Positions 18,874-28,644 of a stretch of DNA of 64,000 bases are shown here, in pieces. Numbering within the stretch: the first letter of the stretch is position 1; each line of letters begins with the position of its first letter. The notes below the pieces were generated by a model. That model was not told where the DNA came from and did not search any database. It worked only from the letters and a program-made list of their open reading frames with translations. Origin of the DNA: Ignavibacteria bacterium (GTDB taxonomy: Bacteria; Bacteroidota; Ignavibacteria; Tepidaquicellales; Tepidaquicellaceae). The translations under genes were made by a program, and so were the position numbers. Where the stretch lies: positions 1,244,613 to 1,308,612 of the forward strand of contig JADJMZ010000001.1 in the NCBI GenBank assembly GCA_016709315.1, given 5' to 3'.

Positions 18874-19509
18874 ATGAAGAATCTGAAAATTCTTTTAATC
18901 GCAGCAGCAATATTATTTATTACACAAAATTTTTCTTTTGCGCAGTCAATTGAGGATTCCTATGAGAAAGGTAAAAAGGCGTTTTATTCAGACGACTTTG
19001 AAACGGCAAACAAACTATTATCAGAGATTCTGAATATGAATGACAACGATTATGAAGTTTGCTATTACAAAGGTTTGATTTACTTCATGTATTTTGATTT
19101 TGATAAAGCGATACTTTCTTTAACGAAATCAATTGAATTGAATGACGGATTTGATAAGGCATATTTCAACAGGGGAGTTATATATGAAAGAAAGGAAAAC
19201 ATTCCGTCTGCAATAAACGATTATACAAAGGCTATAAAGATCAACAGTAATTATGCAGATGCCTATTACAACAGGGCTACGCTTTATCAGACATCCGGTA
19301 ACAATGACAAAGCCATTAGGGATTATTCGCATGTCATAAAAATGAATCCTAAAGATGACATTGCATATTACAACAGAGGTTTGCTTTTTGAAAAGACAGG
19401 TCAGAAAGAAAAAGCTATCAGGGATTTTGAGACTGCGATAAAGTTAGATGGGATATGGAAGAACGAACTGAATAAGAAAATAGAAGAAATCAAAAAGTCA
19501 GTGAAGTAA
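18874..19509 (+). CDS. Secreted tetratricopeptide-repeat protein
   Basis: 211 residues with a signal peptide (ILLIAAAILFITQNFSFAQ). From residue 29 onward there are about five TPR units with the usual W/Y-G-A-Y-A-P spacing, for example FDKAYFNRGVIYERKENIPSAINDYTKAI and YADAYYNRATLYQTSGNNDKAIRDYSHVI. TPRs are protein-binding scaffolds; location is periplasmic. It follows the uvrA paralogue by 18 bases and may be co-transcribed. Its stop codon abuts the stop of the opposing uvrA with no spare bases. Partner unknown. Confidence 0.8.
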   Translation: MKNLKILLIAAAILFITQNFSFAQSIEDSYEKGKKAFYSDDFETANKLLSEILNMNDNDYEVCYYKGLIYFMYFDFDKAILSLTKSIELNDGFDKAYFNRGVIYERKENIPSAINDYTKAIKINSNYADAYYNRATLYQTSGNNDKAIRDYSHVIKMNPKDDIAYYNRGLLFEKTGQKEKAIRDFETAIKLDGIWKNELNKKIEEIKKSVK

Positions 19510-22374
19510 TTATTTTTTCTTAAGTTCGTCGCTCAGATACTTTGCTGTATAGCTGACGCCGGAAAATTTTTCCACTATATGTTCAGGAGTGCCTTCTGCG
19601 ATTATTTTACCGCCGGCATTTCCGCCTTCCGGACCAAGATCAATTATCCAGTCAGCAGATTTTATTACATCCATATTATGTTCGATCACAATCACAGTAT
19701 TTCCTTTGTCAGTGAGTTTATTCAAAACGTTAAGCAGCATATTGATGTCTTCAAAATGCAGACCGGTTGTCGGTTCATCAAGAATATACAGAGTTCTTCC
19801 AGTCTGAACTTTTGAAAGCTCGGTAGACAATTTCACTCTCTGCGCTTCACCTCCGGATAAAGTGGTCGCCTGCTGACCGAGACGGATATAACCCAAACCT
19901 ACATCATAAAGTGTCTGAAGTTTTCTGTTAAGAGAAGGAACAGCTTCAAAAAAAACAACAGCTTCTTCAACAGTCATTTCAAGAACCTGCGCAATGGATT
20001 TTGATTTATATTTTACTTCAAGAGTTTCACGGTTGTATCTTTTGCCTCTGCAGACATCACAGGTTACATATACATCAGGAAGGAAGTTCATCTCGATTCT
20101 CTGAAGACCTCCGCCTTCGCACGCATCGCATCTTCCTCCTTTTACATTGAAAGAAAATCTTCCCGGCTTATAGCCGCGAATTTTTGATTCGGGAAGATTC
20201 GCATAAATATCTCTTACAAAAGTAAACAAACCTGTATAGGTAGCGGGATTGCTCCTCGGAGTCCTGCCGATAGGAGTCTGATCAATTTCAATAATCTTAT
20301 CAATTATCTTCTCGGTATATTTTTCTCCTTTCTTTGAAAGTCCTTCAATTGAAGAATATTCCAGCGGAGGTTCGGGAGTTTTGTAAAACTTGCGTGACAA
20401 TATTCTGTACAGAGTTTCAGTGATAAGAGTTGATTTTCCTGATCCGCTGACACCTGTAATGCAAATAAATTTCCCAAGGGGAATTTTAAGATTTACATTT
20501 TTTAAATTATTTCCCTTTGCTCCTTTTAATGTGATAAATCTTCCGGTTCCGTCTCTTCGCGAATCAGGAACTGAGATTGCTCTTTTTCCGGAAAGATATT
20601 CGCCTGTGATTGAAGAGCCGTTTAAACCTGACGGATGACCCGAAGCCACTACTTCGCCTCCGTGCTCACCGGCACCGGGACCGAGATCAACAACATAATC
20701 ACATGACTCGATCATTTCCTTGTCGTGCTCTACTACGATCAGTGAATTGCCGACATCACGCAGATGTTTTAAGGATTCTATTAATTTGATATTGTCTCTC
20801 TGATGAAGTCCGATTGAAGGTTCATCCAGAATATACAGAACCCCCGTAAGCTGAGATCCTATCTGTGTCGCAAGGCGTATCCTCTGCGCTTCTCCTCCGG
20901 ACAGAGTTCTTGCGCTTCTGTCAAGAGTAAGATAATCAAGTCCCACATTAAGCAGAAAATCAAGTCGTGACTTAATTTCCTTAATAATCTGACTTGCAAT
21001 GATTTGCTTTCTTTCATCGAGTTTCAGTTTTTCAAAAAACTCCCTGCATTGCTTTATGGATAACTGTGTGATATATGCGATATTTACATTATCAACTTTA
21101 ACAAAGAGGGAATCTTCTTTCAGTCTTCCTCCCTGGCATTTGCCGCATTTAGTGATAGTCATAAAACTTTCAGCCCAGTTTCTTATAGTCTCCGATGAAG
21201 TATCATCTGCATATCTTTTGATATAACTGTAAAGCCCTTCGAATTTGTGTCTGTAAGAATTTACCTTTCCCATCGAATTTTTATGATCGTATCGAATTTT
21301 TTCTTTCGTACCGTTCAGAATAACATCCATTGCTTCATTGCTGAATTTCTTTAAAGGTGTGTCAAAATCATATCCGAGTTCCTTAACTACAGCTATAAAA
21401 ATGGAATAGACCCATGTGCTTCGCGGTTTACCGAGAGGTATTACACCTCCGTCATTAATTGAAAGTTTCTTATCGGGAAAAATTTTATCATTATCTATCT
21501 GCTTCTTCTCTCCGAGTCCGTAACAGTCTTTGCACCAGCCATAAGGAGAGTTGAATGAGAAAGAGTTCGGAGCTGGTTCTGAAAAGCTTCGTCCGGTTTC
21601 AACATCTGACAGCTTCTCATTAAACAGCTTGTCTTCTTTTCCGTCATTGATAATTACTAATCCCTGACCGTGTCTTAAAGCTGTTTCAATTGAATCCTTT
21701 ATTCTGAGACGTGATTTATCATTCACCACAACTCTGTCAATTACAATTTCAATATCGTGAATCTTAAATCGTTCGATCTTCATTTCAGGAATTATTTCCA
21801 TAACTTCTCCGTCAACTCTGACTTTTGTATATCCGTCTGAACTAATTTCCTCAAACAACTCCCTGTAATGTCCTTTGCGTCCTTTTATAACCGGAGCAAG
21901 AATTGAAATCTTTGTTCCCTCTTTAAATCTTCCTACATTATCTAATATCTGATCTATGTTTTGCCTTGTGACAGCTTTGCCGGAATCAGGCGAATACTGA
22001 GTTCCGCATCGTGCAAATAAAAGTCTGAGAAAATCATAGATCTCAGTTACAGTCCCGACAGTAGATCTCGGATTCTGTGAAATGGTTTTCTGTTCGATGG
22101 AAATCGAAGGAGAAAGTCCTTCAATCTTGTCAACATCCGGTCTTTCAATTCCTCCTATGAACTGTCTCGCATAAGCTGAAAGAGTTTCCATAAATCTCCT
22201 CTGACCTTCCGCATAAATTGTATCGAAAGCCAGTGAAGACTTGCCTGAGCCGGAAAGTCCTGTGAATACTACAAGACTATCTCTTGGAATTTCAATATCA
22301 ATGTTCTTAAGATTATGAACTCTTGCTCCTTTGACGATTATCTTATCCGATTTATTTGTAGGTGTATTTGCCAT
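19510..22374 (-). CDS. uvrA: Excinuclease ABC subunit A
   Basis: 954 residues, the usual UvrA length. Walker A motifs GLSGSGKSSLAFDTIYAEGQRR and GVSGSGKSTLITETLYR, signatures LSGGEAQRIRL and LSGGEAQRVKL, and Walker B DEPSIGLH and DEPTTGLH are intact. The zinc modules are CKDC...CGKC and CDAC...CDVC; 'IEIDQTPIGRTPRSNPATYTGLFTFVRD' and 'FSFNVKGGRCDACEGGGLQRIEMNFLPDV' are the canonical housekeeping UvrA sequence. It loads UvrB onto damaged DNA in nucleotide excision repair. It converges tail-to-tail with the TPR gene. A start at ATG 22374 fits the conserved N-terminus KIIVKGARVHNLKNIDIEIP. Confidence 0.95.
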   Translation of the reverse strand: MANTPTNKSDKIIVKGARVHNLKNIDIEIPRDSLVVFTGLSGSGKSSLAFDTIYAEGQRRFMETLSAYARQFIGGIERPDVDKIEGLSPSISIEQKTISQNPRSTVGTVTEIYDFLRLLFARCGTQYSPDSGKAVTRQNIDQILDNVGRFKEGTKISILAPVIKGRKGHYRELFEEISSDGYTKVRVDGEVMEIIPEMKIERFKIHDIEIVIDRVVVNDKSRLRIKDSIETALRHGQGLVIINDGKEDKLFNEKLSDVETGRSFSEPAPNSFSFNSPYGWCKDCYGLGEKKQIDNDKIFPDKKLSINDGGVIPLGKPRSTWVYSIFIAVVKELGYDFDTPLKKFSNEAMDVILNGTKEKIRYDHKNSMGKVNSYRHKFEGLYSYIKRYADDTSSETIRNWAESFMTITKCGKCQGGRLKEDSLFVKVDNVNIAYITQLSIKQCREFFEKLKLDERKQIIASQIIKEIKSRLDFLLNVGLDYLTLDRSARTLSGGEAQRIRLATQIGSQLTGVLYILDEPSIGLHQRDNIKLIESLKHLRDVGNSLIVVEHDKEMIESCDYVVDLGPGAGEHGGEVVASGHPSGLNGSSITGEYLSGKRAISVPDSRRDGTGRFITLKGAKGNNLKNVNLKIPLGKFICITGVSGSGKSTLITETLYRILSRKFYKTPEPPLEYSSIEGLSKKGEKYTEKIIDKIIEIDQTPIGRTPRSNPATYTGLFTFVRDIYANLPESKIRGYKPGRFSFNVKGGRCDACEGGGLQRIEMNFLPDVYVTCDVCRGKRYNRETLEVKYKSKSIAQVLEMTVEEAVVFFEAVPSLNRKLQTLYDVGLGYIRLGQQATTLSGGEAQRVKLSTELSKVQTGRTLYILDEPTTGLHFEDINMLLNVLNKLTDKGNTVIVIEHNMDVIKSADWIIDLGPEGGNAGGKIIAEGTPEHIVEKFSGVSYTAKYLSDELKKK

Positions 22375-22511
22375 AAAAATCTGTAAGCAGGAAAATTAAG
22401 TCAGGTACTTTCATTATACAATCCAATAATAAGTGCGGATGTGGAAAATTTCTCAGTGTTTATCTGAACTGCATTCACGCAGGAAATTTATAAATAGAAA
22501 GGAAAAACATT

Positions 22512-24812
22512 TTAAAAATAATTAAAGACCCAGTTGAGGAACTGATCCCCCTGATATCTCTGAGAGAAAAAAACCTGCAAGCCGTTTCTCATAAGCATTC
22601 TGTAAATATCAGTGCTGGATTTATTTACAATCTTATTATAATCAGTATCCGGAAACATTGCTATGATGGTGCCGAGATCGTAGCTTTTTACGAGAGTGTC
22701 TTTAATTACCTTAATGTTTTTCTTTACTACGACTTTCACAGTATCAATGCTTTTTATCTTTGCCGTATCTGAACGGACAGTCGTGTCCGGCTTAAACAAA
22801 CTGTCTCCTCTGAATAAAAGCAAATCTCTTTTTGATTTGTTGTCAATCAGTCTTAATTCTAATTTATAAACTCCACCTTCAAACGGAGACCTTCCGTACT
22901 TTTTTGAATAATTAAGTATTGCAAACGGCTTTAACACAATAATATTTCTTACACTATTGTCAGTGATGAGATCTTCTACATTCCTGTCTGAAAATATTTT
23001 TGTAAAAGTTGTATAGACGACAGAGTCTGTTTCCGAAGATCTGATGTCAATTGCGGAAGTATATCTTTCATAATCCAGATTCTCATAGTCAATGCTGTCT
23101 ATAATGCTGTTGCTCACAGCGCCCCAGTTCAGTATTACGGTTTGCGGATTCAGACCAAAGTTTGTATTGTCAATCGAATAGTTTTTTAAAGCAAGGAGTT
23201 TATTAAAATTTATAAGTTCCTGATTCTCTTCAAGCTTTAAAATGTTTTCAGAGAAAAGTGATATAGAAGAATCATTTACGTTTGATGTTTTATCCTGAAG
23301 ATAAAATATTTTATAATCGCCGATCTCTTCATTTCTTAAACTAAGTTTTTTTAACTTGTCATTGTAACTGTCGCTTTTCACAACAGCTATTTTTATATTA
23401 TTTTTTTCAAGATAACTCTTTAGTTCGAGTATATTAAGCTCATCTTCAGACTGACTTTTCTTTCCCTTTTTATTTTTCTTCTCTTCCGATTTTATAGTCG
23501 GGAAATCTCCGAGAATAAATCTCGAAGGGTCATTGGACAATGCCTGAACAGCGAAAATGTCGAAGTAACCCTGCACTTCCTCAAAATATATCTTTCCCGT
23601 TTCGCTTATTTCATTTTTCTTCTGAATATTTTTTAATAGATTACCGACCTCGAATGTATCCTCTCTGAATGGCTGCGGATAATAAAAACTCCAGATGATA
23701 TTCACAATAAGTATAAATGCAATCAGTATCACAGACACTATTTTTCTGAACTCAAATATCTGCTGCAATGCAAACGGAATCAGAAGCATGGCATTGATAA
23801 CTATGTATCTTGAGATCATGTTTGTTCCGCCCGTTCCCAGTATCGCCTGTAAGGTAAGAAGAGAAAGTTCGAGTACATTGAAAAGCAGAAATATCTTTGC
23901 TTTGCTGATACCGGGATTCCGGAGAGTTTCAAAACAGACTTTAAGCGAAAAGAATGTTGTCACCGGAGCAATAAAAAAAATAAATGTAGGATACTGTACA
24001 AGTCTTTGAAGGAACCCTGCAGAATTAAATTCCTTGAATATTTTTGTAGTCTCCTCTGCAAAGAAAAACATATTCTGATGATCAGCATAGTTCTGTAACA
24101 GCCACCAGATGATCGTTGTAAATGAAATCAATGATATCAAAACATTTCTGATGATCCTTTGTGAAAGTCTTCTTTCTCTGAGCAGATCAATAAGCACAAG
24201 CATAACTAAAACTGCGCTGAACAGCCATCCTTCATAACGGAATCCGTTTGACAATGCAAATGAAACCGCACTCAGGAACAGATTAATTGAATTCTCTCCG
24301 TAAAATTTCCATCTGATGAAATAATAAATTCCGGCAACAATAAAGAAAAAAAATACCGATTCCGGAAGACCTGAAATGCTCAGCCACACCTGAAACGGAA
24401 AAAAGCAAAAGATCAGAGCTGAATAAAATGCGACGGGCATATTGAATGTCAGTCTGATTACGCTGTAAAAATAAATCAGAGTCAGTCCCGAAAATATTAT
24501 ATTCGTTATGGTAGCCGCAGCAAAAAGATCTTTCACAAAAATCATCACAAAACCATTTATCCAGAAATGAGGAGTCAGCCATACTCCTGAGTCTATCACC
24601 GGTCTCTGAAGCCATTCAAATGATTTTACGGTTCTGCAGTAGTCATCTGCAGAAAGCCATCTGTAACCTGAATTAAGTATCAGAAGCTGAAACAGAATTT
24701 TTAAAAACAGAAGTGTAATTATCTGAAATGAATAACTTGAAATAAAATTATCCCTCAGAATGACAAACTGTCTTAAAAAATTCTGTGTTTTGTTATTTGA
24801 AATTAGATCCAA
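22512..24812 (-). CDS. Polytopic GT-C-type glycosyltransferase-like membrane protein
   Basis: 766 residues. Residues 25-390 contain about ten membrane segments; the first outer loop has SADDYCRTVKSFEWLQRP, with the Asp-Asp pair expected for GT-C enzymes (PMT/ArnT/GT39-like), and GLPESVFFFFIVAGIYYFIRW follows. From about residue 390 the rest is a soluble, probably extracytoplasmic domain with a Lys-rich patch (KSEEKKNKKGKKSQ) and no family I recognise. The likely role is transfer of sugars from polyprenyl-phosphate donors at the outer face of the inner membrane. The gene starts 20 bases downstream of a histidine kinase on the same strand, so they form a two-gene operon. Confidence 0.65.
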   Translation of the reverse strand: MDLISNNKTQNFLRQFVILRDNFISSYSFQIITLLFLKILFQLLILNSGYRWLSADDYCRTVKSFEWLQRPVIDSGVWLTPHFWINGFVMIFVKDLFAAATITNIIFSGLTLIYFYSVIRLTFNMPVAFYSALIFCFFPFQVWLSISGLPESVFFFFIVAGIYYFIRWKFYGENSINLFLSAVSFALSNGFRYEGWLFSAVLVMLVLIDLLRERRLSQRIIRNVLISLISFTTIIWWLLQNYADHQNMFFFAEETTKIFKEFNSAGFLQRLVQYPTFIFFIAPVTTFFSLKVCFETLRNPGISKAKIFLLFNVLELSLLTLQAILGTGGTNMISRYIVINAMLLIPFALQQIFEFRKIVSVILIAFILIVNIIWSFYYPQPFREDTFEVGNLLKNIQKKNEISETGKIYFEEVQGYFDIFAVQALSNDPSRFILGDFPTIKSEEKKNKKGKKSQSEDELNILELKSYLEKNNIKIAVVKSDSYNDKLKKLSLRNEEIGDYKIFYLQDKTSNVNDSSISLFSENILKLEENQELINFNKLLALKNYSIDNTNFGLNPQTVILNWGAVSNSIIDSIDYENLDYERYTSAIDIRSSETDSVVYTTFTKIFSDRNVEDLITDNSVRNIIVLKPFAILNYSKKYGRSPFEGGVYKLELRLIDNKSKRDLLLFRGDSLFKPDTTVRSDTAKIKSIDTVKVVVKKNIKVIKDTLVKSYDLGTIIAMFPDTDYNKIVNKSSTDIYRMLMRNGLQVFFSQRYQGDQFLNWVFNYF

Positions 24813-24832
24813 CTGATATATGCGACTGAATA

Positions 24833-26047
24833 TTATGCCTGATTTTTATTGAGCTTTATTCTGAATGTTGTTCCTTTTCCTGAATTTGATTCAAGAAGCA
24901 AAAGCTTTCCTTTATGGTAATCCTCTATAATCCTTTTAGACAAGCTGAGTCCGAGACCCCATCCTCTTGTCTTTGTAGAATATCCCGGTCTGAAAATATC
25001 TTTTTTATATTTAGAATCAATTCCTTTTCCGTTGTCTGATACGTCAATATTAACTTCATCGTCAGTATCGGAAATGTTAAAAATTATTCTGCCGCTTGAT
25101 TTATTCATTGCATCAAGAGCATTCTTCATCAGATTTTCGATCACCCATTCAAAAAGATCTTTGTTAATTTCAGCTTCGGGGTTTTTACTGCTTTTTATGT
25201 CAATCTTTACTTTCTTGGTTGCTATTCCGTCAGCACTGACGAGCGTTGGAATTCTCTTTTCAAAATAACCGGCGACTTTTTCAATAAGAGCATTTATATT
25301 TTCTTTATCTAATTTAGGTTTGGAACCGATTTTGGAAAATCTTCCTGCGATTTTTTTTAGCTTGTCAAGATCATTATCAATTTCACCAGTGATCTCTTTC
25401 AGATCCTCAGTCTGAGGTGAAATATTCTTAAGCATTTCAGCCCAGCCCATGAGAGATGTAAGCGGCGTTCCGAGCTGATGAGCTGTCTCTCTGGATAATC
25501 CCACCCATATATTGCTCTGTTCGTTTTTCTTTATATATGAAAATCCGATATATCCGAGAAAGACAAAAAGTCCGGCGATCAATACTTCAAACAAAGGAAG
25601 AAGCTTAAGCTCTGTTACAAGATTTGACTGCCCGTAATGGATGTAATTCAATATGATCGAGTCTTTATAAGAGACGACAATAGGCGGATTTATTTTATCC
25701 ATTTCATTTGCTTTCTTAAAAAGAATTTCCTTCTTTTTACTTTCGGAAAGCGTAGAATCATAATCAACATTTTTTGTAAGAATGACTTCCTTCTTTTCCC
25801 TGTCAGTAGCAATGATAGGAAAGTCTATCTGAGGTATGATCTGATCAAATATAAATCCGTATTCTCCTGAAGAGTTTTCATCATTTGCCAGATACTCCAT
25901 AGACTTTGCATACAACTCCGCAATATCCTTTTCGCGTTTCTGAATCTTCTGAGCAAGAGTCTGTGTGTAATACAGAACTACAAGCGCAATCAGAACTCCG
26001 CTTATGATAAAAGCAATCTTTATATTTAATGAGCCAAATTTATTCAT
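24833..26047 (-). CDS. Membrane sensor histidine kinase
   Basis: 404 residues. Two membrane segments (about residues 9-27 and 155-172) bracket a periplasmic sensor of about 125 residues. The phosphoacceptor is in GLSRETAHQLGTPLTSLMGW, with H190. The ATPase domain has the N box (VIENLMKNALDAM), G1 box (DVSDNGKGID), F box (IFRPGYSTK) and G2 box (GWGLGLSLSKRI). No response regulator is encoded nearby, so its partner lies elsewhere. It is co-directional with and 20 bases ahead of the GT-C gene, suggesting both belong to one envelope-related unit. It diverges from the FecCD permease with only 60 bases between the genes. Confidence 0.88.
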   Translation of the reverse strand: MNKFGSLNIKIAFIISGVLIALVVLYYTQTLAQKIQKREKDIAELYAKSMEYLANDENSSGEYGFIFDQIIPQIDFPIIATDREKKEVILTKNVDYDSTLSESKKKEILFKKANEMDKINPPIVVSYKDSIILNYIHYGQSNLVTELKLLPLFEVLIAGLFVFLGYIGFSYIKKNEQSNIWVGLSRETAHQLGTPLTSLMGWAEMLKNISPQTEDLKEITGEIDNDLDKLKKIAGRFSKIGSKPKLDKENINALIEKVAGYFEKRIPTLVSADGIATKKVKIDIKSSKNPEAEINKDLFEWVIENLMKNALDAMNKSSGRIIFNISDTDDEVNIDVSDNGKGIDSKYKKDIFRPGYSTKTRGWGLGLSLSKRIIEDYHKGKLLLLESNSGKGTTFRIKLNKNQA

Positions 26048-26107
26048 TATGCTATGTATTTCGATTTAATATATTGTATATAAATGCTTATTTAAATTTA
26101 TTTATTA

Positions 26108-27115
26108 TTGTCCAAAAAAATTACCATAATATTTTCTTTATTCTTAATTCTTGCAGTTACGTTTTTTATTTCAATTTCTATCGGAAGTGTTTCGGTATCT
26201 CTGAAGGAGATTCTTAATTTATTCTCTCCGGAGAATGAAGCTTTGAGAAAAATAATAATAGACATAAGACTTCCGAGACTGCTGAATGCAATGCTTGTCG
26301 GAGCAGCGCTTTCATGCTCGGGGATTGTGCTTCAGTCTTTACTGAACAATAATCTTGCCGAGCCCGGCTTACTCGGAATTTCTTCTGGTGCCGGTCTCGG
26401 AGCAATACTTATTTTCATACTTCCGGTTTCGCTGCCGTTTATTTTCATTACGCCGGTTTCATTTGTCTTTGCGCTGGCTTCGACTCTTTTAATAATATTT
26501 ATAGCAAGAGGTATCGGTGGCGGACATACAGATCACATTTCATCCAATAAAATAATTCTTACCGGAATTGCCATCAGCGCTTTTATTTCTTCAGTTAACG
26601 GCTTACTTATGCTGATATCGGGAAGCAGCGTTATTCAGATACTTTACTGGCTTAACGGAGGATTTTCTGGAAGAGGATGGAATGAATTTTCTGTAAGCGT
26701 TTTCTTTATCCTGACGGGACTTTTTATTTCTGTTCTGATTTCTAAAGACTTAAATGTCTTAAGTCTCGGAGAGGAATTCTCATCTTCTCTCGGTCTGAAT
26801 CTGAAAAGAATGCAGAGAGTTGCGATTTTTGCCGCGTCACTGCTTGCCGCCAGCGCTGTTTCTGTTGCTGGAATAATAAGCTTTGTCGGACTGGTAATTC
26901 CGAATTTATCCAGACTTCTTATCGGTAATGATCACAGATACTCTGTCGTATGCTCGATCCTGCTCGGCGCAATATTTATGCTTTTGTCGGATACCATTGC
27001 AAGAATTGTAATAGCTCCGTCTGAACTGCCTGTCGGTATCATTACATCTTTTATAGGAGCACCTGTTTTTGTGTGGCTTATTTTAAAAAAGAAAAGATCA
27101 TTCAATGAAAAATAA
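26108..27115 (+). CDS. FecCD-family iron-siderophore/B12 ABC transporter permease
   Basis: 335 residues from a TTG start. The protein is hydrophobic throughout, with nine to ten helices. Family signatures are IRLPRLLNAMLVGAALSCSGIVLQ, NNLAEPGLLGISSGAGLGA, LGEEFSSSLGLNLKRMQ (coupling helix) and SFVGLVIPNLSRLLIGNDHR, all of the BtuC/FecD/FhuB fold. It forms the channel for ferric siderophore, heme or cobalamin uptake. No binding protein or FecE-like ATPase lies next to it, so the partners must be elsewhere. Its 3' end overlaps mnmE by 11 bases, so the two are co-transcribed. Confidence 0.9.
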   Translation: MSKKITIIFSLFLILAVTFFISISIGSVSVSLKEILNLFSPENEALRKIIIDIRLPRLLNAMLVGAALSCSGIVLQSLLNNNLAEPGLLGISSGAGLGAILIFILPVSLPFIFITPVSFVFALASTLLIIFIARGIGGGHTDHISSNKIILTGIAISAFISSVNGLLMLISGSSVIQILYWLNGGFSGRGWNEFSVSVFFILTGLFISVLISKDLNVLSLGEEFSSSLGLNLKRMQRVAIFAASLLAASAVSVAGIISFVGLVIPNLSRLLIGNDHRYSVVCSILLGAIFMLLSDTIARIVIAPSELPVGIITSFIGAPVFVWLILKKKRSFNEK

Positions 27116-28493
27116 TTTATACGATACAATAGCCGCTATCTCAACTCCTGCAGGAGAAGGAGGAATTTCAGTTCTGAGATTGTCAGGTGAAAATGCTTTT
27201 TCTTTGACAGAAAAAGTTTTTAGCAAAGACAATTCAGGAATTAAGAAAATTGATTTTCAGAAAACAGCATCGCATACAATTCACTTTGGTTATATTTTTG
27301 ACAATGCAGATATTACAGAACTTATTGACGAAGTTCTAATTTCTGTTTTTAAAGGTCCTAATTCTTACACAGGTGAAAATGTAGTCGAAATTTCATCTCA
27401 CGGAGGATTTTACATTGCGCAAAAAATATTATCAGTTTTAATAAATACCGGCGCAAGGCATGCTGAGCCGGGTGAATTTACAAAAAGAGCTTTTCTTAAC
27501 GGAAGGATTGATCTGTCACAGGCGGAAGCAGTTGCTGACCTGATAAAAGCAAAGACTGACTCTGCTCATTCATCATCCATTAAACAGCTTGAAGGCGCTC
27601 TGTCAGAATTTGCACATAAGACAAGACAGGAAATTATTAACATCACTTCGCTTGTCGAGCTCGAACTTGATTTTGCAGAAGAAGGTCTGGAATTTGTAAA
27701 AGCGGATGATATTAAGGCAATGATAACGAACCTTAACAGTAAGCTAAGAAGGATCTCAGAGTCATACATTGCAGGAAAAGTGATAAGGGACGGAGTGAAT
27801 CTTGTAATTGCCGGAAAACCCAACAGCGGAAAATCGTCTCTTTTCAATTATCTCCTGAATAAGAACCGCGCGATCGTAAGCTCTGTTGCGGGAACTACAC
27901 GGGATTATATAGAAGAGAATATCATTATCAACGGCGTGTTGTTTAATCTTACAGATACGGCGGGGCTTAGAAGTTCGGATGATGAGATCGAAAGCGAAGG
28001 CATCAGAAGAAGTTTCAGCAAGATAGATGAAGCTGATATGATACTTTATCTAACGGATTCTTCAGAGGATGAAAAATTTATAGAAGATGATATTGCAAAT
28101 TTTGAAAATAATTTTGATAAGGAAAGATCAGTTCTGGTGTTTTCAAAATGCGATCTTAAGAAAGTATCATCTGATAAAGGTACTGGCGTATCGCTTTTGA
28201 ATGAAGAGACTTTAGAAAATCTGAAAAGATTAATGTCAGACAAAGTGAAGTCTGCATTTATACCATTTTCAAAAGATGAAATCGTATTAACAAACATACG
28301 GCATAAGTTCTGTCTGGAAAATGTAATCAGATCTCTTGAAGAAGCGATAACTTCTGTTGAAAACAAAATGAGCGGTGAATTTATATCAGTAGACTTGCGG
28401 AATGCCCTGAATCATCTAGGCGAGATCACCGGTGAAGTAACAAATGACACTATACTGAATAATATTTTTATGAATTTCTGCATCGGAAAATAA
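27105..28493 (+). CDS. mnmE: tRNA uridine-5-carboxymethylaminomethyl modification GTPase MnmE
   Basis: 462 residues. The N-terminal folate-binding domain begins YDTIAAISTPAGEGGISVLRLSG; the helical domain contains FLNGRIDLSQAEAVADLI. The GTPase domain has G1 GKPNSGKSSLF (about residue 237), G2/G3 AGTTRDYIEE and DTAGLR, and G4 FSKCDLK in place of NKxD. The protein ends FMNFCIGK, the invariant C-terminal Cys motif of MnmE. With MnmG it installs the cmnm5 group on U34 of certain tRNAs. The start is the ATG inside the end of the FecCD gene. Confidence 0.95.
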   Translation: MKNNLYDTIAAISTPAGEGGISVLRLSGENAFSLTEKVFSKDNSGIKKIDFQKTASHTIHFGYIFDNADITELIDEVLISVFKGPNSYTGENVVEISSHGGFYIAQKILSVLINTGARHAEPGEFTKRAFLNGRIDLSQAEAVADLIKAKTDSAHSSSIKQLEGALSEFAHKTRQEIINITSLVELELDFAEEGLEFVKADDIKAMITNLNSKLRRISESYIAGKVIRDGVNLVIAGKPNSGKSSLFNYLLNKNRAIVSSVAGTTRDYIEENIIINGVLFNLTDTAGLRSSDDEIESEGIRRSFSKIDEADMILYLTDSSEDEKFIEDDIANFENNFDKERSVLVFSKCDLKKVSSDKGTGVSLLNEETLENLKRLMSDKVKSAFIPFSKDEIVLTNIRHKFCLENVIRSLEEAITSVENKMSGEFISVDLRNALNHLGEITGEVTNDTILNNIFMNFCIGK

Positions 28494-28644
28494 AACTGCA
28501 GGTAACAGGATCTATAAGAAATGATTGAATTGATTTTTTTGATTCCTCTCTTAAAAAGAATACTTCTATAATAACTTTTAACATGAGCAGTAAACTAAGA
28601 ATCAATAAACTTTACTCAAAGTCCTGACAGGAAAATGTATTAAT

